Assembly (NCBI GenBank): GCA_036346255.1
Contig: CM070620.1
Span: 12,884,671 to 12,948,670, forward strand
DNA length: 64,000 nucleotides
Direction of reading: 5' to 3'
Origin: Ampelocalamus luodianensis
Taxonomy: Eukaryota > Streptophyta > Magnoliopsida > Poales > Poaceae
The translations under genes and the position numbers were made by a program. The stretch's first letter is position 1. The number at the start of each line of letters is the position of its first letter. Of the stretch, positions 34,331 through 45,969 are shown piece after piece. The notes under the pieces were generated by a model. The model searched no databases, was not told the DNA's origin, and saw nothing but the letters and a program-made list of their open reading frames with translations.

Positions 34331-35066
34331 ATTTTTTTTTCCAAGTATCAAATCTGATATGGGTCTTAGAGGCCTGCAACCACAATAATGCCCCTCCCAC
34401 AAAATACATAGTAGCAATGTTAACCATAAATTCCGGTTGAACTGAGCAAATCCTAAAATAGTTTTCACATTTTAATTGCCATGCTTTCGGATTTTCCCCA
34501 TCGAACTGTGGGAAATCCAATTTAGGCGGAAAATGGTGCGGATGATAACTCCCTGAATGCCTATAAGTGGTTGCTCCAGAATCAACCATATGAGTGCTCA
34601 AGTCGGAACGAGAAAGCGTACCATTGCCGGCGAGAGGTATTGGGGAAAATTTCTCCCTGATTGCTTTTCCCCGAAGATTTGATTCATCCCGACGGCCAAT
34701 AAGTCTGGAGTCTAGTTCCCCCATAGCAGAGTACGTTCCTTCCTTTCCTAGTGGTACAAGATCCCTCTTCGGCCATGACTCCGGTTTGGCCTCTGGCAAC
34801 GGTAGGATCGGAGGCAGATTCCCCGATCGCAACGCCAAAGCTGGGTGACGAGCGATCTGCCCCACCTGTGTTCGGAGCTCTCCCATCTCCGAACGTAATC
34901 CTTCCACAGATGATTCCATCTCCGGCTTCCATTTCTGTAAATCTAATACCGCTGGTTTCATCTCCTCCATGACCGCATGGATTGCGTCGCTCTTGGCCTG
35001 CAGCGCTTTGATCGACTCGCTTTGGGCCAGAATGGCCTTCGTCAACTCAGCCATTTGTTGCTCCAT
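34326..35066 (-). pseudogene. Gypsy gag
   Basis: I take the ATG at 35066 (MEQQMAELTKAILAQ) because the in-frame codons upstream of it run through the primer binding site. A coiled-coil N-terminus rich in A, E, K and Q (35066-34860) leads to the retrotransposon gag core FPQFDGENPKAWQLKCENYF (about 34500-34440) and MYFVGGALLWLQ. A run of nine T's on the plus strand (34329-34337) shifts the frame just before the next gag block, EAVCNRFGKEEFQQ. This homopolymer indel could be real or a sequencing error. Gag forms the particle that packages the element's RNA. Confidence 0.88.
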
Positions 35067-35127
35067 CTCCAGAGACCGCGCCTGCGCACACGTCTGATAT
35101 CTTGGTTGCTCCAGGGTTTCGGAAGCG

Positions 35128-35139
35128 GCTCTGATACCA
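35128..35139 (-). other. tRNA-Met primer binding site of the gypsy element
   Basis: Minus strand TGGTATCAGAGC, two bases from the LTR end at 35142. Confidence 0.92.
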
Positions 35140-35141
35140 AA

Positions 35142-35506
35142 TGTTACGATCTCACTCAAGAATTCAAGATTCCGCAAGGTAATTCAGTGTTCTAATGAAG
35201 ATAAAGAGGGTAGAAGAGAGGAACAAGACGGGGTATTAGATGAACCAGAGGGGAAAGTTCAGAGAATATTCAGTGTTTACATTCATCATATCCCAACAAA
35301 AAACACAACCAAAGCATAAGTACTCCTCCTGGGTACCAGCGACTGGCAGGTGGGGTTACCCCCTTAGAAAACGCAGCCCTCAAGCAATCCATTCTGACGC
35401 AGGATAACGATCCGACGGTCTCCGTTTGCGCTGGCATACTTTGCCTCCTAGCCGACAATACTTCCCCTCCTGTTCCCCGTCCGATACTCCCGCAGGCTCT
35501 GTGACA
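35142..35506 (-). repeat. 5' LTR of the gypsy element
   Basis: Near-identical to 29958-30321 and followed by the duplicated target ATGAT. Confidence 0.93.
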
Positions 35507-35536
35507 ATGATCCTCTTGTCCAAAAGAAGCTGTCAT

Positions 35537-36726
35537 GTGTCGTTTCAATTCATGGATGTGGTAGGAGAAGATGGAATTAGTTAACACGGAAGGTCGTGGT
35601 TTTAGATGGCAGTTCAAGCTTTCAAGTACTCAAACGGACATGTTTCCCTCTTCGATCACATAAATAATCTTTATTTATTTATTTTTTCACTTGAGCTGCC
35701 TGTGATACAACTCTCGCTACGTAATATTTTTCATATATAAAAAAGCTATTCCAAAAGGAATGTGACCTAATTTTGAAGTATACGTCAATTCAACAGTGCT
35801 CATATCCCATAACGTATAGCAGTGCTGCTATTTACGAGAGGGACTTTCGTGTAAGCGAGCTCCACAATATCTTTTCCGTATGTCGCATCAGCTCTGCTCT
35901 GATGAAGTCCAGTCAGGGCAAAGGAGTCTGGATATACAAGAACGTCCTGTGCTCATGTAGTTCTATGCCCTCATGGAGGTCTCCCAAGTCATGTACAATC
36001 TAGGTGCAAGAACTGGATGCAATCTTATCGTTTGAGATGGGTAGCCATTCCACCACGAAAGACTTCCTAGCTTTAGGCTAACTTTGTAGTGATCAGAGCT
36101 AATCGTTGACTCTTTTGTAGGATCGTGCTATACGAAGTTGAGAAATCAGAACCATCTGCATCAAGTCGTCTTACTGGAACGTGCGGCGGACCATTACGGG
36201 GAGAAGTCTAGGACGTTCATTTTAGACTGCATTCAAATACTAATAGATTCGAGTGATGAACACCCTATACACTCATATACGACAGTAAATGAAAAGAGCA
36301 ACATACGTGCGTATAGTCCATGAAGAAAACAATGACAAATGGTATTGCTGTGAAAAAACCTCGTTTCCCCAATACAAATGCAGCCGAACAAGACCTTTTT
36401 ATATCAGTACATCCTTTTGAAACTATCAGCACATCGGAGCAAAAAGATGAGATACTTGTTGGTTCCGGTGCTTTACAAATTACAAGCAATTATTCCCCTG
36501 ACGTGAAACTCATTCCAGGACAGAACTATCGTACATACTGATTATATAGACTCGGCTTGTTCTAGCTGCAAGGCTATCCAACTGAATCCCATATCCTTGG
36601 AGAATAAATGTAGGACATATCAGAAAAACAAACTGGCCGCCAACCACACCTCAATTCATTATGCATATTTTTTAGAAATCCCTCATAAAATACATGGGGA
36701 AACTAATCTAGAATACAATATATTCA
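35537..36726. other. Intergenic between the LysM remnant and ZFWD
   Basis: AT-rich, with no domain recognised. A 73-codon plus frame at 36320-36541 has no family I know and no TATA or splice context. The part next to 36727 is probably the 3' untranslated region of the ZFWD gene; the part next to 35536 would be the LysM promoter. Confidence 0.4.
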
Positions 36727-39700
36727 TCAGGTTTGGGATCCATCAATGACCCATTGCCACACCTTCAGCTCACCAGTTCCATCCCCGGTAAAAATAAACA
36801 ACTAGGACCACTTTGAATTGCCCTAATTTCCTGTTTGGAGAATATTCTGCCCCTATCACTGAACCTATAAAACAAATAAGAGTCATTTCAGAAAAACATA
36901 GAAGTAAAACATACAGAGAATAATCTTAGTATAATAGCTTCCTTACGATGGCAGGTCATAGAGGCGGACAGTGTTGTCATTTAATGAACATAGTAGCACA
37001 GGTTTTGATTGTGCATCAGGCATGCCACTGAGGGCAAGTGCACCCTACAGACGGACAAAACCATTAAAGCATAGAAACAACGGAACATAAGAAAGGTGAA
37101 CATATGAAATGCGTGTTAAGACAGATGACACACACTATCAATAAAGGGAAAGGTTAATTTCTGAAAGGCAAAAAAAAAGTGCTGCCATGAAAGGAGCACG
37201 TTCTTCTGAAACTAGTACTGACAGAAGTGATTGTATTTTAGTCATGTGAATCATATAACCCATCACTGTTCCTTAGAAATATTAACTTCCATTTCTAGCA
37301 TTAGAACCCAGCTCAGCATATCATTACACCATACTTGCATGTTTTAGGATGGATTATTGATCTTTCCTTCGCAATGAGAAACATAAGTTCCATTAGGAGG
37401 AAAACTCGCATATGAATACTACATGATGAGCCGAGAAGTTTATCAGATTGGTGAAAGGAATTTAGGAACAGGGTAAGCAAGGAGCAACGGAAAACATTTG
37501 ATGTGTCATCATATATACGGCGTGGAACATATGGAACGAAAGAAATAGAAGATTATTTGAGCACAGGTACATGTCGGTTCTTCAGGTGTTCTATCGCATC
37601 CAGGAGGAGGTGATGGCAAGGAAAAGGGCATTTGAGCTAAGTGCAAGTTGATTCTTCGAGTTTAGTTGCTGTTTTAGTTTCTCAGTCTGTCAGGTGGTAG
37701 TTTTTTTGTAGTTGTTCTTTGGTGCGGTTTGGGTTTCAGTTCCTTGTTGTGAGCTGGTGTTCATTCCAGCTTTCTTTTGTTTTTCTTTTGTTGGCAGCTG
37801 CCTAAGTCCGGCCTTGTGGTGAGGTAGCTTAACTTTGGTGTACTTCCTGGTGTTTTTCTTCTTCTAATAGTGATTGGCAGAGCTCCTGCCCGTTTTTTTT
37901 TTAAAAAAACAAACTTACTAATATAATGATTGTAAATACGCCAACTGCCAAATAACATACTAAGTTGTTTTGTTTTAGGCAGATAAAAAAGAAGTATCCC
38001 ACGAATCACCACTGAGCACGACTCTGAAACCTAATGGATTTTCAGCTACCTTCTACAAAAAATTTGTGAGGTCGTCAAAGCATAACTTGAAAGATTAATG
38101 GGATGAACTCTTCAGGGAAAGCATAACTTAAAAGATTTATTGGATGAACTCTACAGGGAGCAAGCTTTACCTTCTAAGACTAAAACTACGGGGTAGTTAC
38201 CCTGATTCCAAAAATCAAAGAAGCCAACATAATCAAACAATTTAGACCCATTAGTTTGTTGAACATGACTACAGAATCATTACAAAAGTATTGACTCAGT
38301 GGCTGGAAAAAGTGGCAGACAAGGTCATTAGCAGGAGTCAAACAGCTTTTATGACTGTAGAAACATTTTGAGGGAAATATTACGCTGAAGGGCAATGGCA
38401 ACTCCAAAAAGGGAGACACGATTAAATGGTGGCTGGAGAAATCTGGTAAGGGGAAAATTACCTTTGAAAATAGAAATTCTCTCGCAGCTTTTCCAAAACA
38501 GAAACCCCTCAGGAGGCTAACTGAAAAGGATAAACTGGTGGGAGATATCAACTGTAAACTGTGTGCAAGTGGAACCAGCCGACCACATCATGCTTCGAGA
38601 GCCTCAACCAATCGATTCCATTTGTTCTCATTTCTTAAGTTGGTGGCTAGGTGGGTGGTTCCAAGAAGCAATATGGTCACTGAAAACAAGTTAGACTGCA
38701 AGCAGTCTGCAATTCTTTACAGGGCGGTTTACTTGGTGCAGCAATGGAACAAACTGCTTTGCGAATCAGAGGAGATGATGATCAAGGTATCTACTATCCT
38801 TGTCCGCCTTCTTGAGCAAGACTCTTAGGCATTTCAAAACCTGGTGGCTATGGGGAAGATAAACCTCAATGAAGATATCTTTTGACCGCTGGCTAACCGA
38901 AGCCTCTTCTTTTCTGTAGTTCTTTGTTTTTTGGGGAGCTTTCTGGCCAGTTCATAATCTCTTTGCCAGGGGTCTGTTTAATTCTATTAGGGGTGTTATT
39001 TTTTGGGCCATAATTATTAAAACAGGAACAGGAGCCTGGTCTGGTCCTGTTTGCTTACAGGGTCGTAGTTCTTTGTTCTCTTGTCATAAGGGCAATAATT
39101 TGTATATCAGCTAAATAACAGCGCATATAAAATTTAAATAATAATATTATTGAACTGCAGTTCTAACCATTGAACTGCTGGCAGCACCAGTGAACTGGTC
39201 GATTGACTGGTTCACTCATTGGTCTAATTTTAATAACTATTTTTCAATGGTAGACAACAGAGAGTTTAACATGTATATACATCCCTGACATCATGTGGAT
39301 ATTGCACTTGCATAGGCAAAATTCTAATGCTAAACTTCCTAAAGATGTTTAGCCATATGACAATTCTAAACAAAATCCTAATGGTAAATTCAAAGGAGTG
39401 TAAACCAGATCTCTAAACATTATTAATTGTAATCCATATTAATTAAGTCAGGACATGCCACCCATTGACCTGTGTCAAACCCAGACCACGAAAACCATAA
39501 AAAAAACAAGATAGGACGAATTAGATGTTAACCTGAAAAGCTGAAAGGTTTTCAATAACATGAATAAATTATCTATGGATGCAACAAAATAGACTGTAAT
39601 GGCACAACATAACCAGTGCATAATTAAGAGTGTTGAGTCACATACATGCTCCTCTTTGTGTGTATATGTTACTTCTAAGCTTCCACTTTCTGTAGCTGCC

Positions 39701-42072
39701 CAGACCTGAAGAAAAACAAAACTTAGAAGTATGAAATGCATTGAAAAGAATAAAATGTGAAATATGAATAGAAGGATTTGCAGAATTATTCAATAACAAG
39801 AGGACAAGGATAGAGACTAACTTTTATTGTTTGATCCAAAGAACAAGATAATAGAAACTGATCCCAGCACAGTACAGACATAACAACACCCGTATGATCA
39901 GAAAGAGTCTGTATGCACTGCAATGTTGCCAAATCCCACACCTGAAACATTTTTCCTTTTGTTATTATTATCTGTAGAATGGGATTAGACAAAAGTGACA
40001 AGAATATCATTCTGGTCTTAATGGAAAATGTAATATGCAATAAAGTACCATCTGTGATGTCAATCAAAATGAATCCAGTTGATAGGTCATGCACATTAAA
40101 ACAGAAGAGATACTTCATGTTCTCTTGAGATTGAACACACCAAAAATACTAGGGAACCTTAAATTGATAGCACCAGGAAAATAACAGATTTCAAACACAA
40201 CACTTAAATTCTCACAATGTGTGGGCCTTGTAACAGCAGTGGTATTTTTTGGTACTGGAACTTTTCCAGTGCTGTAGATGATTTTTTTCCCCCAAAATAT
40301 AAGTTGCAAATGTTCCCCATGCCAGTTGAGATATCACCATAAAATGTTGATGTAAATGAAAGTAAATTACTGCAAGAGATTGCCCACCCTAAATATTATA
40401 TGATGCAGGCTTGCACCACCTATAGTAACAGTACCAAACCATATGCAGATTTCCAACACCATTAAATTTAACCACTAAATAGTAGCAAAAAAATCATGCA
40501 CAGATAATCACCCATTTAACATCTGATTGTTAACTCCAGAGAAATCAATTAGCAATATCTACCACTTAAATTTATTAGAAAAGTCAAGTGTATATATAAT
40601 TATATATGTACAGTACAGGGGGTCAATTGAACTTGTGACTTGTGCATAGTAAACTTCAACCATGAGAAACACAAAGGATAAAAGCAACCTGAGTCGAGTG
40701 GAAGTTGACATAAAGCGATGGAAGTGTTACACACCAACAGGAATTTATGATCTGATGCATGCAACAAAGCCTCCTACATCAATTGTATCTGTCTACGAAT
40801 AAACATGAATCGGTGTAAACAAGTTCTCCTTACTCTAATGGTTTTATCCATTGAACCAGAGTAAAGCCTCATGGCTCCTACTACTAATGAAACAACAGCA
40901 AGCTGGTGCCCAACAAGAGCAGCAGCTGGCTCGAAACAGTTTGTTGCTGCACTAAATCTCCATGCCAAAATCCTTCCATCCTGCACCAAGCATGATACAA
41001 GAGAATACGTCAACACAGAAAGTTACATTTGCAAAGACAAAATTTGAACCAAAGATAAGCCAAAAGGAAAGAAAGTTTACTTGTGTTGCGGCAAAGAGTA
41101 GCTCATTGGCAACTGCAAGGGCATAGACTTGCCCAGTTGGCCCAGTAAGGTTCATTTCCGCTTGTGTTTGCACATTCCAAACCTGCAGGAACATGTCAAA
41201 CAGTCACACATATGTGGAACACAAATAGCACTCAATCAAAAATGCAAATCTCAAGCACTGTTTCCTACCTTCACAGCATCAGGTATTCCAACAAACAACC
41301 ATGGCCCCTCGCTGATCATGCACCCGATCTCACGCCCCATATTGATGACACCGGCACACTATAACACCACCATATAGCAAAGAAGTACTGAAAAATTGTC
41401 ACACACAACCTACAAGCCTATCGTGATACAATTCAATGATGCCTCAACTACCTGTCCAGTTTGACAATCCCACATGCGCACTGTTCCGTCCTTACTCCCA
41501 GAATACAGCTTGTCCGACCCAGTCGGCAGCACAATCCCCGTCACGACCTGAAGGAACGCAAAACATATCAGTTGGCAACTTTTCAGGTTTTACCAGACGG
41601 TCGAATCGGTATGGGAAGGAAGTACCTTCTCGTGACCTTGGAGCGGGGTGAGCAGCGTGATGCTATCGCTCATGCAGTATGTGTGGGGGAAGCGGCACTT
41701 CTCGCCGTAGGAACAGTCGCCGGCGAGGAAGAACTTGCAGGGCCGGTCGGGGGCCTTGTGCCTCGCGCCGCCGTCTGCACCTCCGGGGCCCCTCCCCCAT
41801 TTATTCAGCCCGCCGCCGCCGCGGCCCCCTCCTCCTCCCGAGTTGGGGTTGCGCCAGACGTGCCCGCCGGAGCCAGCGCTGTGGTTTGGGCGCTTGGAAG
41901 TGGCATCGGGGAGCTCGCTGTGGAGGTAGGGGCAGGGGAAGCGATTGCATCGGCCGGCGCGCCAGTGGATGCAGACCTTCCCGGAAGTAGACGACGAGGC
42001 GGCGCCGGGGGCCGGGCCCAGGCGGTTGTGCACGCGCTTGTTGCCGAAGCGACCGTCGGTCTCTACGTCCAT
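36727..42072 (-). CDS. CCCH zinc-finger WD40 protein (ZFWD type), nine exons
   Basis: Exons on the minus strand: 42072-41626, 41547-41452, 41358-41269, 41182-41081, 40980-40834, 39941-39822, 39705-39646, 37044-36947, 36864-36727; all introns are GT..AG. Exon 1 starts MDVETDGRFG and has two CCCH fingers, CIHWRAGRCNRFPCPYLH and CKFFLAGDCSYGEKCRFPH, around a glycine-rich linker. The rest is WD40 repeats (SGSKDGTVRMWD, GSMDKTIRVWD, SCSLDQTIKVW, NDNTVRLYD). CCCH-WD40 proteins are thought to bind RNA; the precise role is not known to me. The exon lengths sum to 1298, one short of a whole number of codons. The last exon lacks one T in CLFFTGDG (near 36788), which ends the frame early at 36765 unless it is a sequencing error. 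Expected length is 432 residues, or 419 with the shift. Confidence 0.93.
37480..39115 (+). mobile_element. LINE fragments in ZFWD intron 7, antisense to the gene
   Basis: The 2.6-kb intron between exons 7 and 8 contains non-LTR retrotransposon sequence. A reverse-transcriptase piece reads TLIPKIKEANIIKQFRPISL (near 38195-38260), followed by WLEKVADKVISRSQTAF. A zf-RVT-like CKLC motif lies near 38553. The 3' tail-like stretch at 38830-39115 ends without a clear poly-A. A second LINE 3'-end-like segment (37560-37910) ends in GCTCCTGCCCG and a T and A run. Frames are broken. Intron retention of the fragment appears harmless to splicing signals. Confidence 0.65.
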
Positions 42073-42288
42073 GTGGCGGCGCCTAGGGTTTGCTCAGCTC
42101 GGGAGGAGGCGCAGGGGTGGGGGGAGGATGCAGTCAGATAGGGCTGGGGTTTCGGCGGGCGCAGCGGCGGAGAGGTTGGATATATGGGGAGTCGGGCCGC
42201 GTGGAGGTGACGCGGCGGTGGCTCGCCGGAGTGGATGGGGAGATCCGGATCGGAGCGAGGAGAGGAGGCGCTGAAGGGTGGCCCTTTT
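42073..42288 (-). promoter_or_regulatory. ZFWD 5' untranslated and proximal promoter region
   Basis: GC-rich sequence upstream of the ZFWD ATG. It ends where the tandem duplication begins at 42289. Just beyond it, 42325-42385 contains TGGGCC and GGCCC motifs of site-II/UP1 type, usual in promoters of growth-related plant genes. There is no clear TATA box. Confidence 0.5.
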
Positions 42289-42452
42289 CCAGGGTCGGCT
42301 TTAGCTCGCGGGTGGAAGTGGAAAAATGGGCCCTGACTCTGGTTAATGGTTGGGTTTAACGTGGCCCGGAGGCCGTAAGCCCAGAGGGGCAGCTGACGCC
42401 GCCGACGCGACGGCCTGGAGATTACGGTTTATTTAGTGGAGGAAGATTTTTA

Positions 42453-42475
42453 AAAAGAGAGAGAGAGAGAGAGAA
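42453..42475. repeat. AG microsatellites in the duplicated units
   Basis: (AG)n runs at 42458-42475 and 43475-43496 have shorter counterparts at 48842-48856 and 49861-49876 in unit 2, so repeat number has changed since duplication. Confidence 0.8.
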
Positions 42476-43248
42476 GGTAATGACGTAATACAAAGTTGCG
42501 TACTACTAATTGTAACTTGTAAGACCCATTTTGGAATTTAAAATATAACAAAGTTCAAGAGTATTTTGCTAGATTTGCCTTAGGATTCAACTCTACGGGA
42601 CTATCCGATCTTTAATTTGATGAAATTTGGAAAAGGTGTGGCTTGCTGTTGAGTTGAGTAGGCATGTGCAAGAAAAACTTCCTGAATCAGAAGTTCAGGA
42701 GTTTGAAAACTCCAAGTTATTTTAGGTCATGGGCCAAACTTTACTTTTGTTTTTGTTTTTGTTCTCTTTTATTCACAAAGTATTTTTAAAAATAATAGTA
42801 AAGAGAGAAAATCTCCAGTAGACCTGAGCAAACGAGGCCTAATTTGCGTATGCTTTAGGCTCAAATCCGGCCCAGTTAACTAATTCAAGTTAAATTACAT
42901 TTACCACCGCACTAATACCCAAATAATATATCCCAGCCCACTTATGTATGTCGGCCAAGCCTTAAAATCTAAAAACAAAAGAGGGGGGACCTTAAACATA
43001 CCTGAACCATGAGACGGTCATGGCTATCCTTGTGGATTGTTTGTGTTTGGAACATATAAATCTTACAAGAAACAAAAACTCCAATCAATTTTCCTTTGTT
43101 TTTTTTTCCCTTAACCTAAACACCACCTTATAAAGTTTGAGCAAGCATGAACACAAACCGAAAGTTTAAGCTTCTGACCACTACAGTTTAGGGTACTTTT
43201 CTTGGAACAAAGAACAAAGCATCCTCATAAGAGAAAGAAAAGGAAAGG

Positions 43249-44591
43249 AATAAGTACATTTTACACCCTTAAACTATGACTCGAGTCCAAAAAACACCCT
43301 AAACTACAAAATCGTTCACTTTACACCCCCTCAATTATTAAAACCGGAGCAAATCACCCTCTCACCCTAAACCACCCCTATTTTAGATGACGTGGCGTCC
43401 ACGTGTACATGATGTGGCATCCACATGTCGTACTCATAACATGGAATCCACGTGTACACACAAATGTGGATAAAAGAGAGAGAGAGAGAGAGAGAGTGCT
43501 TGAAACCGGACGGAGATGGGGGCTTCAGCTTCGGCTAACCAGAGAGGGAGCTGAGAGCTTCCCAAGGGAAAGCTGGCGGCAGCTCGGGCAAGGGCGGCGC
43601 CGACAGAGGAGGCGACGGCGAAGGCCATGGGCGGGGGAAATGGATCCGGCCAAGTGAGGTGTCCACGGGTGTGGTAGCGGTGCAGCTCAAGCGGCACTGG
43701 AGCGTGCTGGTGGCGGCGTGTGGCAGCCGAGCCTAGAGAAGAAAAGGCGCGACGGCGCCGGAGAGGGCAAGGGAGAAGAAGGAGGCACACATGAGGATCA
43801 ACGGGACTAGGGGAACTTATCGGGGCTATCAATGGCGGCGGAGGAGGCGCGAGCGGCCGACGGCGGGCTCGTGCTAGCACGGAGGACTTGGGGCGGCGGC
43901 GGCGACCTGGCGAGGGTGTGCTTCAATCGGCAGTTGAGGGAGGTCGGGGGAGGCCAGAGGTTGCTCCATCCGCGAGGAATTGAGCTGGAGGTCCATGGAT
44001 GGCACCGGCGGCTTGTGCAGCCGGAATGGGGAAAAATGGAGTCAGCAGCGCCTCCTGTGGTCACAAGACTAAATTAGCACGGGGAAATAGTGTATGGGTG
44101 TTGGGAACACAGCACGACGGCGTTGATCCGGGGAGGTGGTCGCCGGAGCAGCATGAACGACGAGCACGGCGTGACCATGGCTCGAGCTCCACGGTTCTTC
44201 ATGGCTCTCAATGGAGAAGTGAAAGGGGAAGAAGAGAGTGGTTGTAGGAAGGGGGCGATGAGCGGGATTGGAGCGGTCATTTGTAGACTAGGTGGCGGAG
44301 AGCCGAAGGCGGCCGGCATGGGCAGAAAGGCAGCGGGCGTAGGCGTGGCAGCTTGCATGGCTTCGAGGGATGCTGCGTGGAGGAGAGGTGCTGCTGGAGA
44401 AGAAAGAGATAGGGCTAACACGTGGGACCTATGTACACGTGGACGTCACGTCATCCAAAACCGGGGTGGTTTAGGGTGAGGGAGTGATTTGCTCCGGTTT
44501 CAATAATTGAGGAGTGTAAAGCGAACGGTTTTGTAGTTCGAAATATTTTTTTGGCTCGAGCCATAGTTCAAGATTGTAAAATAAACTTATT
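43249..44591. mobile_element. MULE-B copy 1, non-autonomous Mutator-like element
   Basis: Long inverted ends of about 170 bp: 43249-43430 and the reverse complement of 44425-44591 share 'gagcaaatcac', 'accctaaaccacccc' and 'gtccacgtgtacat'. The interior is GC-rich with frames on both strands (for example minus 43434-43880), but none shows a domain I can name. No transposase is present. A 9-bp target duplication was not clear. Copy 2 is at 49635-50981. Confidence 0.75.
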
Positions 44592-44595
44592 CTAA

Positions 44596-44810
44596 AAGAA
44601 AAACATATGCAAACAGACCGGAGAGGATAAGGCTATCAAGGTCCATCGCACACCCACAAAACCACGACCTTTAAACCGGGAAGCCGCACCGGGTCCTCCT
44701 CTTCTCCATCGCTGCAGTGCTGCGGACTCCAAATGGCACCTGCCGGTGGCGTCAAACACCTCCTCGTCGAACCTCCCAACCCTGCAAAAACTTTCAAAAC
44801 CTAAGAAACC
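44596..44810 (+). other. Leader and broken transit-peptide region of the unknown gene, copy 1
   Basis: An ATG at 44733 (MAPAGGVKHLL) runs in the frame of the downstream conserved block but meets TAA at 44802-44804. In copy 2 one A is missing from the same region, shifting the frame instead. A serine- and threonine-rich N-terminus of plastid-targeting type (NTSSSNLPTLQKLSKPKKP in the copy 2 frame) is probably ancestral. Confidence 0.45.
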
Positions 44811-45969
44811 GTGCGCTTCCACTTCAATACCGAAACCTTTACATCCCCGGCCCGGCGGTGCAACAAATACGCGATCTCGGTGGCATGCACCGGCCAAGGC
44901 GAGCAGCAATCCCTTCCTGTCGTCGCGGCACCGCAGGCTCGGCCCGACACGTTTACCATCGAGTTCCGGACGCGGGACGGTTGCAGGCTCGGCATCTCCA
45001 GGTACCCGGACTTCGCGTACAATGCCCAAGGCGGCCGTGGCGTGGACGCGGGGCGTTGTGCCAGCGGCAAGGGTGGCACGGTACTTGTCGATTTCGACGT
45101 GGCAAGCCTGTACATCCCGGCGATGTCCGGCGCGACGACCAAGTTCCTCGGGCTGCCGCTGCCGCCATTCCTCAAGATCGACATCTGGCCCGAGGCTCTC
45201 CGAGGAAGCATCGACCGGACGAGTGGTCAGGTAACCGTACGTCCAGCCTTCTCTACACCCATGTAGTTCTCACCAATCAAATACAGACACTAAAGAATTT
45301 TTCCGAGAGCAGCGAAAGAGAAATCTCGTAGTGTACCGGTAATCGGAATATCTTAACAAGCTCTGGAGGATCACAGAGCAGCGATGTAGCTGTATTTTAT
45401 ATATTTTTTTTTAGAGAACTGCTATACATTTTTCAATTTTAGCGCTCTGTGATTGGTGAGAGAGAGGAAGAGAGTGTGGGAAGTGAGATTGGGTTAGGGA
45501 TATAAGGGTGGGGGTGATATTTGGAGCATTGAATCTCTATCTGATGGCTCAAAAAGTGACTGATTTTTAAGAAAAATCAGTCGCATGTTGTATAAACACT
45601 CCCATTTTTTTTTTTTTGAAGAAACGCAGCGATATAGTTGTAAGAACAACATGATCGTGGTGATGACCAGCGTTGTGCGTATGTTCGTTTCAGGTTGAAC
45701 TGAAGTTCAGGTCGAGGTTCTGTTTCTCGGTTGGGAGCATCTACCAAGCGCCGCCGTTGTTCGTCCACACAACACTGACCTCGGAGGAGTTCAGTGGAGC
45801 GATAAGACGCGGAACTGGAGAAAGATTGGACGGTGAAGGGAGATGCAAGCTGGTCGGGGTGGCCGTCGTCGACCCCATTGATGACGTATTCATGAACACC
45901 TTCCTCCGCCTGCCCACCGAGTGCATTGCTTACTTGAATGCCACCATCTCCATCACCAGCCCAACCTGA
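44811..45969 (+). pseudogene. Two-exon gene of unknown function, copy 1
   Basis: Exon 1 (44811-45230) and exon 2 (45694-45969) join at a standard GT..AG intron to read TSGQ then VELKFRSRFCFSVG, ending LNATISITSPT and a TGA. About 230 residues are well conserved between the two copies: exon 1 differs by two residues and exon 2 is identical. Visible features are a basic, serine-rich start and a beta-strand-like body with FTIEFRTRDGCRLGISRYP, LYIPAMSGATTKFLGLPLPP and GVAVVDPIDDVFMNTFLRLP. I do not recognise the family. No in-frame ATG precedes the block, because TAA at 44802 is in frame, so the gene is probably broken at its N-terminus. It lies downstream of MULE-B and upstream of a GC-rich block. 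Confidence 0.6.

Larger units (their letters stand above)
29958..35506 (-). mobile_element. Ty3/gypsy chromodomain retrotransposon, complete but decayed
   Basis: 5549 bp with LTRs of 364 and 365 bp, perfect ATGAT target duplications (29953-29957, 35507-35511), a tRNA-Met primer site and a polypurine tract. Order on the minus strand is gag, protease, reverse transcriptase, RNase H, integrase, chromodomain. Short LTRs, total length and the C-terminal chromodomain suggest the Reina branch of plant chromodomain elements (inference). The LTRs differ at about 17 positions by eye. It lies in the 5' coding part of the LysM gene. Confidence 0.93.
28957..35536 (-). pseudogene. Small LysM-domain protein gene, broken by two transposons
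   Basis: Three minus-strand pieces form one small gene. Piece 1 (35536-35512) starts MTASFGQ and is cut by the gypsy element. Piece 2 (29952-29800) has a hydrophobic signal-like run (AVALALLGVL, reached through a frameshift) and ends GKAGEEVY, where the hAT-like element interrupts it. Piece 3 (29113-28957) is a LysM domain with YLVGEGETLHTISDRCGDPF, IVERNPHVHNPDDVFPGIVI and a short tail to a TAG. LysM domains bind N-acetylglucosamine polymers such as chitin and peptidoglycan. The join EEVY plus LVGEGET matches small secreted one-LysM plant proteins of about 100 residues. Both insertions, and a shift and TGA in piece 2, make it non-functional. Confidence 0.8.

Noticed and set aside
29958..35506. 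Endogenous pararetrovirus
   Set aside because: LTRs, target duplication, chromodomain integrase and gag-pol order are those of a plant Ty3/gypsy retrotransposon; no movement or coat protein motifs are present.
36320..36541. 73-codon plus frame between LysM and ZFWD
   Set aside because: No domain, promoter or splice context; I considered an organelle DNA insertion but could not match it to any plastid gene.
43403..44480. Frames on both strands within MULE-B
   Set aside because: Present in both tandem copies but with indels between copies and no domains; treated as transposon interior.
44717..45331. 204-codon plus frame overlapping the unknown gene
   Set aside because: It is an out-of-phase shadow; the splice-consistent and conserved frame is the one starting at 44811.
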